Shown here: positions 8,903 to 17,880 of the stretch, piece by piece
How positions within the stretch are numbered: the first letter of the stretch is position 1
Layout: each line of letters begins with the position of its first letter
Assembly (NCBI RefSeq): GCF_001704275.1
Contig: NZ_CP011533.1
Location: 8,122,001 to 8,186,000, forward strand
DNA from: Streptomyces noursei ATCC 11455
GTDB lineage: Bacteria > Actinomycetota > Actinomycetes > Streptomycetales > Streptomycetaceae
DNA length: 64,000 nt
Direction of reading: 5' to 3'
Notes under the pieces: generated by a model
What the model saw: the letters and a program-made list of their open reading frames with translations, nothing else
Told to the model about the DNA's origin: nothing
Databases searched by the model: none
Translations under genes and position numbers: made by a program

Positions 8903-9223
8903 CGGGAGGTGAGCACAACTGACGGGGGGGTGAGCGCTTCCATATCCCCTTTGCGGCGCAGGCGGCGAGGGCGGCGACGAGCAGGAATGCCGGGGGCGCG
9001 GCGACGAGCAGGATTGCTGAGGCCCGCCGCATCGTTCCCCGTCAACGTCAGGGCGTCCTCGCCTTTGTGCGGCCCGGGTTGGCGAATTTCCGTCCTGCCG
9101 GCGCGCCGGCCCGGCGCAGGCTCTCGACACCCTGGGGCAAAACTGACCCTTTGATTACCTCGGCTTTGTTCGGCGGCGATACGTTGCCACGAGCGGTCTG
9201 ACGAGTTCTCACCTGGGGGCGCG
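8903..9223. other. Intergenic region with an imperfect direct repeat
   Basis: The start of the gap carries an imperfect tandem copy: TTGACGGGAGGTGAGC near 8899 and CTGACGGGGGGGTGAGC near 8919. No gene is seen in the rest. The region precedes the toxin locus and probably holds its promoter. Confidence 0.35.
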
Positions 9224-9949
9224 GTGGCACTGGAACTACCCGACGCGGTGGTGTCGTTTCTCGACTTCATCGGTGTCCACTGGCCCAATGTCGACGAGGA
9301 CAAGGTCCGCGAGTTTGGTGGCCATGTAAGGGATTTCGCCAACAACATCCAGCAGAGTCACCAGGACGCCACCTCGTCGGTGGAGCAGTTGTCCGAGGTC
9401 TACCAGGGCGCCTCCTACGACGCCCTCATGGCCAAGTGGGGCCAGATGTCGTCCAGTCACATGAACGAGCTGGTGACCGCGTGCCATACGGTGGCGACCG
9501 CGCTGGACGCTGCGGCCGGTGTCATCGTGGGCATGAAGGCGGCGGCGATCGCCGAACTGGTGGTACTCGCCGTGACGTTCGTCGCGGACCAGGCCGCCGC
9601 GGCCTTCACCTTCGGGCTCGCCGAAGTCGCGGAGGCCGGCATCATCGCTGCGGCCCGCAAGGCGACGAGCTATCTGGAACAGCAGTTGGAACAGTACGTC
9701 ATCGGCCAGGTGATCGAGGCCGCCATCACCCCGCTCGTCGACGTGGTCGGCAACGCGGTGAGCGGGCTCGTCTACGAGGGAACCGCCAAGGCCCTCGGGG
9801 TGTCCGGCGGCGGGGGCGCAGGGCAGAGCTTCTCCGTCCATCCCGAGGAACTGCACGCTCGCTCACAGGCGTTGTCCAAGCACGCCGAGACGGTGGCGGC
9901 GCACGCCGAGGACTTCAAGAGCAAGCTGAGCGGGGTGAGCTTCGCGTGA
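9224..9949 (+). CDS. WXG100/LXG-like helical protein at the head of the Rhs toxin locus
   Basis: 241 aa starting with GTG. It is mostly helical. A WxG-type turn (MAKWGQMSS, near residue 73) lies between two amphipathic helices, a hydrophobic Ala-rich stretch follows (about 100-170), and the C-terminus is helical (PEELHARSQALSKHAETVAA). Such proteins accompany type VII secretion substrates and polymorphic toxins in actinomycetes. Its stop overlaps the start of the Rhs gene (GTGA), so the two are translationally coupled. It is probably a secretion partner or chaperone of the Rhs protein; that role is inference. Confidence 0.72.
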   Translation: MALELPDAVVSFLDFIGVHWPNVDEDKVREFGGHVRDFANNIQQSHQDATSSVEQLSEVYQGASYDALMAKWGQMSSSHMNELVTACHTVATALDAAAGVIVGMKAAAIAELVVLAVTFVADQAAAAFTFGLAEVAEAGIIAAARKATSYLEQQLEQYVIGQVIEAAITPLVDVVGNAVSGLVYEGTAKALGVSGGGGAGQSFSVHPEELHARSQALSKHAETVAAHAEDFKSKLSGVSFA

Positions 9950-12900
9950 CGAACCGCATCGTCAAGGCGCTGGAGGACGGCGCATCACGGCTCGGCAAGA
10001 CCCTCGGCGAGGACGCCGGCAAGGCGGTCAAGAACCTCTACCACGATACGGGCGACCGCCTGCGGCAGGTGGCGAAGAACCACGCCGAAACGGACGCGAA
10101 GCATGCCTCGGAGATGGAGGGCATCCTCAAGGGCCGGCACGGTGACATGCCCAAGGATCCCCATGCATCCCCCTCCTCATCGCCGCACACGTCGGGCGGG
10201 CCGGGGGGTGAGGGCCCCAAGGGCCCCAAGGGCCCCAAGAGCCCCGTGGAGGGCCCGGGTTCCGGTCGGCCGAACTCCTCCGACCCCTCACTGCGGGACG
10301 GGGCGAACCGGGACGGAGTCGGGTCGTCCAAGCCGGCGGGCGGCCGCTGCAAGGGCGGCGACCCCATCGACCTGGTGTCGGGCGAGATGATCCTCACCGC
10401 GACCGACGTGCGCCTGCCCGGTCTGCTCGATCTCGTCGTCGAGCGCACCCACCTGTCGTCCTACCGGTGCGGTCAGTGGTTCGGCAGCTCCTGGGCCTCC
10501 ACCTTGGACCAGCGTCTGGAGGCCGACGAACGGGGACTCGTGCTCGCCACCGCGGACGGCATGCTGCTCTCGTACGACGTGCCGGCCCCGCACACCGTCA
10601 ACCTTCCCCACCACGGCCCCCGCCGGGAGCTGCGGTGGGACGGGACACCGGCCGGCGAGATCCTCGTCACCGACCGCGACACCGGGCACACCCTGCACTT
10701 CATGCCGGCCACCGTGACACCGGCGGAGGCCGCCGCCGGCCGGGTGACCCTCCCCCTCCAGGCCGTGACCGACCGCAACGGCCACCGAGTCGACATCTGG
10801 CGAGACGACGACGGCACCCCCTTCGAGATCCGGCACAGCGGCGGGTACCGCATCGCCGTCGACACCGACGGAGACCGGGTCGTGGCCCTCCGCCTCCTCG
10901 GTACCGAAGCCGGCGAGGCCGGCACGGTGCTACGACACTACGGCTACGACGACGGCCAACTCACCGCGGTCACCGACGCGCTCGGCCACACCGAGCGCTT
11001 CCACTACGACGAGTCGGGTCGCATCGTCGAACGCGTCGACCGCAACGGCGGCTGGTACCGCTGGGAGTACGACGGCGCCGACCGCTGCGTGCGCGGCACC
11101 GGATCCGACGGTTACCTGTCCTGCACCCTCACCTACGACGTCCGCAACCGTGCCAACAGCTACACCAACTCCCTCGGCCGCACCACCGTCTACCACTACG
11201 ACGAGCAGCGGCGCCTCATCGGTTGGACCGACGCCGAGGGCCACCGCACGCACCGCACCTGGACCGGCCGGGACCTGCTCGCCTCGGTCACCGACGAGCT
11301 GGGCCACACCAGCAGCTACACCTACGACGACGGCAACCTCACCACCGTCACCCGCCCCGACGGCCGCACCACCCGTGCCACCTACAACGCACTGGGCCTG
11401 CCGGTCGAGATCGTCGAGGTGGACGGCGCGACCTGGCGGCACGAGTACGACGCCCGGGGCAACCAGGTACGCACCACGGATCCGACCGGCGCCGTCACCG
11501 GCTTCGCCTACGACGGCGGAAGGCTGACCGCCGTCACCGACGCCCTCGGCAACACCCGCACGGTGGCGAGCAACGCGGCCGGCCTGCCGCTGACGGTCAC
11601 CGATCCGCTGGGCCACACCACGGTCGTCGAGCGCGACGCGTTCGGGCGGGTCGGCTCCTACACCGACGCCTGTGGACGGACCGAGCGCTTCGGCTGGACC
11701 GTCGAGGGCAAGCCGGCGTGGCGGGAGTTCGCCGACGGTGCGACCGAGACATGGGAGTGGGACGGTGAGGGCAATCTCGTGGCCCACACCGACCGACTGG
11801 GTCAGGTGTCCCGGTTCACCTACACCCACTTCGGCCTCCCCGTCACGCGCACCGCTCCCGACGGGACCACCTATACCTTCGCGCACGACACCGAACTGCG
11901 GCTCACCACCGTCACCGACCCGCGCGGCCACACCTGGGACTACACATACGACGCCGTCGGCCACCTCGTCCGGGAGAGCGACTTCCAGGGCCGGGCCGTG
12001 GAGTACCGGCCCGACCCCACGGGCAATATCGCCGCCCGCACCACCGCTGCCGGCCGCACCACGGTGTTCGTCCGCGACGAACTCGGCCGCACCGTCGAGG
12101 AGCACTCGCCCGACGGTATCGCCACCTTTGCCTACGACCCGGCCGGCTGCCTGCTGCGGTCCGCCAACGCCACCACCACCGTCGCCCACACCTACGACGT
12201 CCTCGGCCGCAAGCTCTCCGAGGACATCGACGGCCGCACCACGACCTGGACCTACGACGCGTTGGGGCGGCGCACCAGCCGGCGCACCCCCAGCGGAGTG
12301 CTCTCCACGTGGTCGTACGACGCCGCGGGGCGGCCGGCCACCCTCGACGTCGGGGGTGACCGGGTGGGCTTCGCCTTCGACGAAGCCGACCGGGAGGTGC
12401 GCCGCCTCATCGGCCCCGACCTCGTCCTCTCCCAGGAGTGGGACAGCGCGGGCCGGCTCAGCTCCCAGGCCGTCACCCTCGGTGCCGACACCCTCCAGCA
12501 CCGCGCCTACGCCTACCGCGCGGACGGCCACCTCCGCGGCATCACGGACTCGGCGGGCGGCACACGGCACTTCGAGCTCGATCCCGACGGCCGGGTCACC
12601 GCCGTGCGCGCCCAGGGCTGGACCGAGACCTACGCCTACGACAGCGCCGGCAACCTCACCCACGCCGAGGTTCCCGGCGACGGGACCGCCGGCACGGAGC
12701 GCGCATTCACCGGCAACCGCCTTGAGCGGTGCGGACGCCACACCTACGCGTACGACGAGGACGGCCGCATGGTGCGCCGCACCACGCGGCTCCTCAACGG
12801 CCAGACCCGTACCGCCTCCTTCGCGTGGAACACGGCGGACCAACTCACCGACGCCGTGCTGGCCGACGGCACACATTGGACATACGAGTACGACACGGCG

Positions 12901-13857
12901 GGCCGGCGCACCGTCAAGCGTCGCCTCGACGGTGACGGGCGCCCGGCCCAGGAGGTCCGTTTCGTCTGGGACGGCACCCGACTCGCGGAGCAGGTGACGT
13001 CGGACGGCACCGCGACCGTCTGGGACTACCACTCCGGCACCCACCGGCCGCTCACTCAGACCGTCGTCCACGCCGAGGGCCGCGTCGACTTCCACACCGT
13101 GGTCACCGACGTCTCGGGCGCCCCGACCGAACTGGTCACCCCGGACGGACGGATCACCTGGCGGCTGCGCACCACCGCCTGGGGCATGCCGGTCGGCGAC
13201 GGGCCGGCGGACACCTGCCCCCTGCGGTTCCCCGGCCAGTACGCCGACTCCGAGACCGGGTGGAACTACAATTACTTCCGCCACTACGACCCGGAGACGG
13301 CCCGCTACCTCACCCCCGACCCACTGGGGCTGGTGGCGGCCCCCAACCACTACGCCTACGTCGACAACCCGCTCACCGTCGCGGACCCCCTCGGGCTGAC
13401 GCCGCAGCGCGGACCCAACGGCCGCTTCCTCCCGAACCCGAACGGTCCGGCGACCCACAACCGCGACACCGAATATCCCGGCAGTTACCGACAGTCGACC
13501 CATGACGCCATGACGTCCAAGTGGACCGTCGAGGGGCAGGCACAGGGCGGCGCCCCCCGCTTCCCCACCGGCCACCCACAGGAGGGTGAGCGCATCCCAC
13601 GGGACCAGCTCACCTGGTTCAACTCCAAGGGCGAACCCGTGCCCGCCGGAAAGGACCACCTCACCTACGAGCATCTGCATCCGGTCGTCGACCACTGGAA
13701 CCAGACGGGCTACAACTCCGACCGCGCCACCCGCAACGACTTCTACAACGATGCCAATAACATGGAGCCCATGTCCCGCAAGGACAACTCCAGCGGCGGA
13801 GGCAAGATGACCTCCACCTACCGCCAGGACACCGGCCCGAACTACTCCTGCACCTGA
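9946..13857 (+). CDS. Rhs/YD-repeat polymorphic toxin with HNH/EndoVII-like C-terminal domain
   Basis: 1303 aa. A helical N-terminus (1-70) is followed by a Gly-Pro-Lys linker (GPKGPKGPKSP, about 89) and a DUF6531-like head (GDPIDLVSGEMILTATDVRL, about 138). Some 25 YD repeats form the shell (for example LTYDVRNRANSY and HYGYDDGQLTAVTDALGHT). The Rhs core ends with RYLTPDPLGLVAAPNHYAYV and VADPLGL (about residue 1149). The last 155 residues are a separate domain with LTYEHLHPVVDHWN and NDANNMEPMSRKDNSSGGG, an HNH/EndoVII-like metal-binding pattern, so DNA cleavage in target cells is likely. Family context indicates export as a contact toxin. Confidence 0.93.
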   Translation: MTNRIVKALEDGASRLGKTLGEDAGKAVKNLYHDTGDRLRQVAKNHAETDAKHASEMEGILKGRHGDMPKDPHASPSSSPHTSGGPGGEGPKGPKGPKSPVEGPGSGRPNSSDPSLRDGANRDGVGSSKPAGGRCKGGDPIDLVSGEMILTATDVRLPGLLDLVVERTHLSSYRCGQWFGSSWASTLDQRLEADERGLVLATADGMLLSYDVPAPHTVNLPHHGPRRELRWDGTPAGEILVTDRDTGHTLHFMPATVTPAEAAAGRVTLPLQAVTDRNGHRVDIWRDDDGTPFEIRHSGGYRIAVDTDGDRVVALRLLGTEAGEAGTVLRHYGYDDGQLTAVTDALGHTERFHYDESGRIVERVDRNGGWYRWEYDGADRCVRGTGSDGYLSCTLTYDVRNRANSYTNSLGRTTVYHYDEQRRLIGWTDAEGHRTHRTWTGRDLLASVTDELGHTSSYTYDDGNLTTVTRPDGRTTRATYNALGLPVEIVEVDGATWRHEYDARGNQVRTTDPTGAVTGFAYDGGRLTAVTDALGNTRTVASNAAGLPLTVTDPLGHTTVVERDAFGRVGSYTDACGRTERFGWTVEGKPAWREFADGATETWEWDGEGNLVAHTDRLGQVSRFTYTHFGLPVTRTAPDGTTYTFAHDTELRLTTVTDPRGHTWDYTYDAVGHLVRESDFQGRAVEYRPDPTGNIAARTTAAGRTTVFVRDELGRTVEEHSPDGIATFAYDPAGCLLRSANATTTVAHTYDVLGRKLSEDIDGRTTTWTYDALGRRTSRRTPSGVLSTWSYDAAGRPATLDVGGDRVGFAFDEADREVRRLIGPDLVLSQEWDSAGRLSSQAVTLGADTLQHRAYAYRADGHLRGITDSAGGTRHFELDPDGRVTAVRAQGWTETYAYDSAGNLTHAEVPGDGTAGTERAFTGNRLERCGRHTYAYDEDGRMVRRTTRLLNGQTRTASFAWNTADQLTDAVLADGTHWTYEYDTAGRRTVKRRLDGDGRPAQEVRFVWDGTRLAEQVTSDGTATVWDYHSGTHRPLTQTVVHAEGRVDFHTVVTDVSGAPTELVTPDGRITWRLRTTAWGMPVGDGPADTCPLRFPGQYADSETGWNYNYFRHYDPETARYLTPDPLGLVAAPNHYAYVDNPLTVADPLGLTPQRGPNGRFLPNPNGPATHNRDTEYPGSYRQSTHDAMTSKWTVEGQAQGGAPRFPTGHPQEGERIPRDQLTWFNSKGEPVPAGKDHLTYEHLHPVVDHWNQTGYNSDRATRNDFYNDANNMEPMSRKDNSSGGGKMTSTYRQDTGPNYSCT

Positions 13858-13886
13858 GCAGGACCCCCGCAGAGGAGCCACCCACC

Positions 13887-14624
13887 ATGGACCTGACGTC
13901 GAAGCTGGCCGCCCAGCCCGGCGCCGAGCCCGTACCTGGCGTGCCGGACGCCTGGCACTGGTCACGCATGATCTTCTCGTTCGACGCCGTGGTCTCCGGG
14001 GACCGTGTGCTGGAGATGCGCGTCATGGGCGAGTACGACCCGGCACTGGCCCGCGCCGTGCTGGAACTGGCCCGCGACCACGCGGAGCAGGTGCTCGACG
14101 GCGACCGTCCGCTGATGACGCTGGACGGGCTCGCCTGCCCCGGGTGGGACTTCGACACGGTCGCCGCCGTCGGACCGGAGGTGCACGAGTACCACAGCCA
14201 GGAGGACACCGACCTCCACAAGGCGACGGTGGCACTCTTCCCCGCCTGGCGCCAGGAGTTCGCCGGCTCGGAGAGCCTGGCGGAGGCCCGCCACCAATTC
14301 GACCGCGGCCTGCAGCCCACACGGCTGCGGCGCGACCCGGTCCCCTTCCTCCGCATGCGCTACCGCAACGAACGCACCGGGAGCCACAGCGAAGGCCCGG
14401 ACCGCGGCCTGGCGACCCTGGACGTCCTGCGGCACGAACTGTCCCTCCTGCCCGGCTCCCCCGGCAGTCACGTCGAGTGGGAGAACCGCCTCGGCGCCGT
14501 CTTCCGGGCGGAGTGCGACGACACCCTGACGGTGCACGGACCGGACGGAGCGATCCGGACGACCGGGGACGAGCTCGTCGCGTTGGCCGATCAGTCGGTG
14601 CTGCGTCCGGAGGAGGCCGTATGA
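13887..14624 (+). CDS. Candidate immunity protein for the Rhs toxin
   Basis: 245 aa, acidic, with no signal peptide or membrane segment, starting 29 nt after the toxin stop with a GAGG ribosome site. Position, charge and size fit a cytosolic immunity protein for the toxin's nuclease-like domain. I do not recognise a named Imm family; motifs seen include LDGLACPGWDFDTVAAVGP and FPAWRQEFAGSESLAEARHQ. It overlaps the next gene by 4 nt. Confidence 0.65.
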   Translation: MDLTSKLAAQPGAEPVPGVPDAWHWSRMIFSFDAVVSGDRVLEMRVMGEYDPALARAVLELARDHAEQVLDGDRPLMTLDGLACPGWDFDTVAAVGPEVHEYHSQEDTDLHKATVALFPAWRQEFAGSESLAEARHQFDRGLQPTRLRRDPVPFLRMRYRNERTGSHSEGPDRGLATLDVLRHELSLLPGSPGSHVEWENRLGAVFRAECDDTLTVHGPDGAIRTTGDELVALADQSVLRPEEAV

Positions 14625-14968
14625 CCGCCACCCGCGTCCACACCGCTATCGGGGCCGTGCACGACCGTCCCGACCCGGACACCCTCTACGACCTGCTCAG
14701 CGAGCTGAACCTGGCGCTGCCGTTCCTCGTCGTGGAACGCGCGGACGGCCGCGATCCGGAGCAGTACTATATCCAGGTCCACCTCGCGGAGGACGGGAGT
14801 TGCCTCGTGGAGTACCGCGACGGCGGACCCGACCAGCACTTCCGCACCGTCGTGGCGCCGCCCTACGCCATGAAGGGCCACGACGAGGTCGCGGCCCTGG
14901 TGACGAGCTGGGCGCAGGACGACGGCGAGTGGACCCGGCGAGGCCACTGGCAGCGCGTGCAGGTCTGA
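14621..14968 (+). CDS. Second candidate immunity protein (possibly Imm1-like)
   Basis: 115 aa, acidic. The ATG overlaps the preceding stop (ATGA), so it is translationally coupled to it. A central beta-hairpin-like part (YYIQVHLAEDGSCLVEYRDG) and a closing W-x-R-V (WQRVQV) faintly recall Imm1-type proteins. It either completes a two-part immunity module or is a leftover immunity gene for a displaced toxin tip. Confidence 0.55.
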   Translation: MTATRVHTAIGAVHDRPDPDTLYDLLSELNLALPFLVVERADGRDPEQYYIQVHLAEDGSCLVEYRDGGPDQHFRTVVAPPYAMKGHDEVAALVTSWAQDDGEWTRRGHWQRVQV

Positions 14969-15140
14969 GCAGCCAGGGGCGTTGCGCCCTCCGTCCGCAC
15001 GGCAGGCGGCTTCCGGCTCTCCTACGCCGGTGCCGCCGGCTGAGCCGGTCAGTACGGTGCGGGGAGCCGGATGCGGCGACGATGGTGCGGAGACCATCGC
15101 CGACCGTGACCGGCTCACGCCAGGTCGGCCTTGCCTTCGC

Positions 15141-15179
15141 TTGACATTACCGACCGTTCGTCTGGTCGTTGATCAACGC
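15141..15179 (+). promoter_or_regulatory. Possible promoter of the small secreted protein
   Basis: A perfect TTGACA (15141-15146) lies 33 nt upstream of the ATG. No good -10 hexamer is visible at 16-18 nt spacing, so the call rests on the -35 element. Confidence 0.3.
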
Positions 15180-15452
15180 ATGACGAAACTTCGCACTGTT
15201 CTCGCAGCGGCTGCCCTTGCCGTGTCCGCTACCGCACTCATCGCGCCGATCGCCGACGCCGCCCCTGTACCGAGGGCCGGTGCAGCAGCCGAGGCAGACC
15301 CGCAGACGTGCGTCTCCGGGGCGCAGATGGGCTGCACTGCGGCGGCAACCTTCGGCAGAGCGCTGCGCACCGTCCGGGACCTCTACGACGGCTCCAACTA
15401 CTCCGAGACGGACGACTCGGTTGGTCGACTGGATGCCCCGGAGCGTCCGTAG
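15180..15452 (+). CDS. Small secreted protein
   Basis: 90 aa. It has a clear Sec signal peptide: basic start MTKLR, hydrophobic core VLAAAALAVSATALIAP, and a likely cleavage site after IADA-A. The mature part of about 60 residues has two Cys (QTCVSGAQMGC) that could form a disulfide. The function is unknown. Confidence 0.6.
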   Translation: MTKLRTVLAAAALAVSATALIAPIADAAPVPRAGAAAEADPQTCVSGAQMGCTAAATFGRALRTVRDLYDGSNYSETDDSVGRLDAPERP

Positions 15453-15771
15453 CCTGAACGTCGCATCAGACCGACACGTGCACCCCCTGCGTCCCCGGTA
15501 GCCAGTGCCGCCAGGGTCCACGCCAACACCGCAGGGCCAGCGGCCCCTGGGCGTGGGTGCCGTAGCGGGCGTCGTCACAGATGGTCGGAGCTTGCCTGCC
15601 AGGCTCCGACCATGGTCGTGCCACGAGGCGCGCGAGCCCGGCAGAGGGCGAACTCTCCGTCCTCAGAGCGGGCCCGGCCCGGGGCGGCTGCCCGACAGCC
15701 CTGCGCCCCTCGGCGGCGTTCCGCGCAGGCTGGAAGTCCGGCCGATCACGCATCGCGACCCCGAACCGGTA
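15453..15771. other. Gap with one hairpin and no gene
   Basis: No frame here looks coding. The only structure is an inverted repeat with perfect 11-bp arms (ATGGTCGGAGC and its complement, 15581-15591 and 15603-15613). It probably terminates the convergent transcripts on both sides. Confidence 0.5.
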
Positions 15772-16422
15772 CTACGCCAAGACCGATTCCACCCGGCCCG
15801 CGAAGTCCATTATCGCGGCGGCGCGGAGGGACCAGGCGCGGGTGGTGGGGCGGTGCAGGGTCTGGACGAACAGGACCGAACCCTCGGGACTCTCGGGAAG
15901 CGGCTCGATCGCCAGTCGGCGGGCCACCTGCCAGCTGTGGTTCCGGTCCGGGCCGGCCGTGGTGGGCGTCAATGCGCGGGCCGCGTCGATGAGGTGCGTG
16001 TCCTGGTTCAGCCGGTCAGCGGTCGCGGGGGATCCCTCGAAGCGGGCGGGGGTGGTGCCGCCGGGCGTGTTCAGTTCGATGACGGAGGGGACCGTCGGTG
16101 CCAGGGGCACCGCGTAGAGGAGATGTCCCAGGCCCAGGCTTCGGCGGATGCCCGAGCGTCCGGTCAGGACCGAGGCGCGGAGTTCGAAGGGCCTGGGGGA
16201 CTGGGCGTCGATGTAGAGGAAGCAGAGCGTCGGCACGGGCATTCCGCTGAACCGTGCGCGCGAGGGCAGAAGACTGCCGGCCGGTACGCCGGTGCTCTCG
16301 GCCGGCAGTGTGATGGCCAACGGTGGTGCGGTGAGGCCGAGTTCGTCCCGCAGCGCCGCGGTGATGTCGGCGGCAGCCTGCTCGGGAGTGGCGTTCCGGC
16401 CGGTCCAGATCGCAGCGGGCAT
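15772..16422 (-). CDS. Hypothetical cytosolic protein
   Basis: 216 aa from the ATG at 16422, which has a good GAGGAG ribosome site. The sequence is globular with no membrane segment or signal peptide. I do not recognise the family; readable stretches include LCFLYIDAQSPRPFELRAS and EGSVLFVQTLHRPTTRAW. It follows the 131-aa membrane protein gene by 20 nt, so the two form an operon and probably act together. Confidence 0.6.
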   Translation of the reverse strand: MPAAIWTGRNATPEQAAADITAALRDELGLTAPPLAITLPAESTGVPAGSLLPSRARFSGMPVPTLCFLYIDAQSPRPFELRASVLTGRSGIRRSLGLGHLLYAVPLAPTVPSVIELNTPGGTTPARFEGSPATADRLNQDTHLIDAARALTPTTAGPDRNHSWQVARRLAIEPLPESPEGSVLFVQTLHRPTTRAWSLRAAAIMDFAGRVESVLA

Positions 16423-16442
16423 GGATGCTTCTCCTCGCTCGG

Positions 16443-16838
16443 TCAGGAAAGGCCGGTGGCTTCCTGGCGGACCTGAGCGGCCTGCTGCTCCTGCCCCTCG
16501 GCGACCAGCAGTTCGCTCAGCCGGACCAGTGCTGCCCTGCGTTCCGCCTGGAACCGCCCCGGCCGGGCCCGGGTGAGCGCGCGCCAGGCGTCGGCGGCCT
16601 CCCCGGCCCGGGCCAGTGCCTCTGCCTGCCGGCCCTGGATGGCCAATTCGTCCCGGCTGACGTCCAGTTGCTGGGCCTGCCGCAGCAGGGCCTGGGTCGG
16701 GTCCTCGACGGGGGCCGGCGCGGCGGCCTCCTCGCGGGCTACCCGACGCCTGCGCACGGTCACGCTGAGGTATCCCACCAGGGCGATCAGCGCGCCGGTG
16801 ATGGCGGTGGAGACCAGCTTGTGCAAAAGATCGTTCAT
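16443..16838 (-). CDS. Single-pass membrane protein with helical repeat tail
   Basis: 131 aa from ATG 16838 (a GTG five codons upstream is possible). One membrane helix at about 8-27 (LVSTAITGALIALVGYLSV) is followed by RRRR, which places the remainder in the cytosol. The rest is Ala/Glu/Gln-rich helix pairs with TPR-like spacing (EALARAGEAADAWRALTRAR). It is upstream of and in operon with the 216-aa protein. It may act as a membrane anchor or scaffold for that protein. Confidence 0.6.
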   Translation of the reverse strand: MNDLLHKLVSTAITGALIALVGYLSVTVRRRRVAREEAAAPAPVEDPTQALLRQAQQLDVSRDELAIQGRQAEALARAGEAADAWRALTRARPGRFQAERRAALVRLSELLVAEGQEQQAAQVRQEATGLS

Positions 16839-17108
16839 GGGGAACCCGTTCACTCGCTGAGGGCGCGCACCTACGGAGAGGGGTGCGGACGCGGCAGGCG
16901 CACGACTGGCTGTCCGGCGCCTTGTTCGGTCCACTGTCGTGGGTGGCGCTGAAATGGCGATGAAGTCCCGATGCGGTGCGGCCCGCGACCGCTCGGCGAC
17001 CGCTTGGGAACCCGCGCTCAGCGAACTGCGCGAACGGTCGCACGGCCGGGCCGGCGCCGACCTCGCCGCGGTGCCGACCACTCCGCTGAAGCGGCACGCT
17101 ACTGGCGA

Positions 17109-17819
17109 TCACCGGCTGCACCGTTCGCCTGCCGTAGCAGCGGGGAGGCGAACCGTCAGAAGCGGCAGAAAGCATCCGATGAGAGGCCCCATGCACAGGG
17201 CGACGAGTACCGTGCCGACCCCGAAGCTTCCGCCGAGAGCCCAACCGATCCCGGCGACGGCGACGTCGATGCCGGTACGCACCACCGCGACGGGCAGGCG
17301 GGTGAGTCGAACAAGTCCGGTCATGATGCCGTCACGTGGTCCTGACCCGAACTGTGCGCCGAGGTAGAGCGCGTCAAAGAAGGCCAGCGCGACGAGGCCG
17401 ACTACAAGGTAACCGCTCTCGGCGAGTGTCCCGTGAGGGGCAGGGAGCACCGCCGCGGTCGCGTCTGCGGCGAAGCCGACGATTGCGACGTTGAGGAGCG
17501 TGCCGAGCCCGGGTAGTTCGCGCAGGGGTATCCAGGCGAGAAGCACGATGAGCGAGATCAGGTTCGTGGCCCATCCGAATGAGATGCCGAGAGTCTTCGC
17601 CGTGCCGTCCGTCAGCACGCTCCAACTGGCTGTGCCGAGACCGGATCGGACGAGCACCATGACGGCGGCGCCGTATCCCACCAAGCCGATCAGGAGCTGG
17701 GGAATGCGCCGCCCCGCTCGGCCTGCGCGAAGTTGGGCGAAGGCGTTCATGCGGATGATCACAGGGCGGTCATGACGGGCCGGGACGGACAGTTGGGCGG
17801 GGGAAGCAGGAGGAGCCAT
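17109..17819 (-). CDS. yczE: YczE/YitT-like membrane protein
   Basis: 236 aa with about five or six membrane helices, including PQLLIGLVGYGAAVMVLVR and GYLVVGLVALAFFDALYLG. The motif R-S-G-L-G-T-A-S-W-S-V-L-T and FGSGPRDGIM are hallmarks of the YczE family. These proteins are often encoded beside MocR-type regulators, as here (divergent gene at 17881), and are thought to transport or sense a vitamin- or amino-acid-like ligand; the substrate is unknown. Confidence 0.82.
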   Translation of the reverse strand: MAPPASPAQLSVPARHDRPVIIRMNAFAQLRAGRAGRRIPQLLIGLVGYGAAVMVLVRSGLGTASWSVLTDGTAKTLGISFGWATNLISLIVLLAWIPLRELPGLGTLLNVAIVGFAADATAAVLPAPHGTLAESGYLVVGLVALAFFDALYLGAQFGSGPRDGIMTGLVRLTRLPVAVVRTGIDVAVAGIGWALGGSFGVGTVLVALCMGPLIGCFLPLLTVRLPAATAGERCSR

Positions 17820-17856
17820 GGCGCAAGCCTCGACGCCAACTGGACTCGGATTCCAT

Positions 17857-17878
17857 AGCCAGATTGATTAGGCTGGCT
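17857..17878. promoter_or_regulatory. Operator palindrome between yczE and the MocR gene
   Basis: AGCCAG-N10-CTGGCT is an exact inverted repeat. It overlaps TAGGCT (17869-17874), which ends 6 nt before the MocR GTG start and is a likely leaderless -10 element. This suggests autoregulation of the MocR gene with coupled control of yczE. Confidence 0.6.
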
Positions 17879-17880
17879 CG

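Noticed and set aside
10930..13965. A 1011-aa open frame on the minus strand opposite the Rhs gene
   Set aside because: It mirrors the YD repeats of the sense strand, is composed of Val/Gly-rich low-complexity sequence and has no start signal. It is a high-GC antisense shadow.
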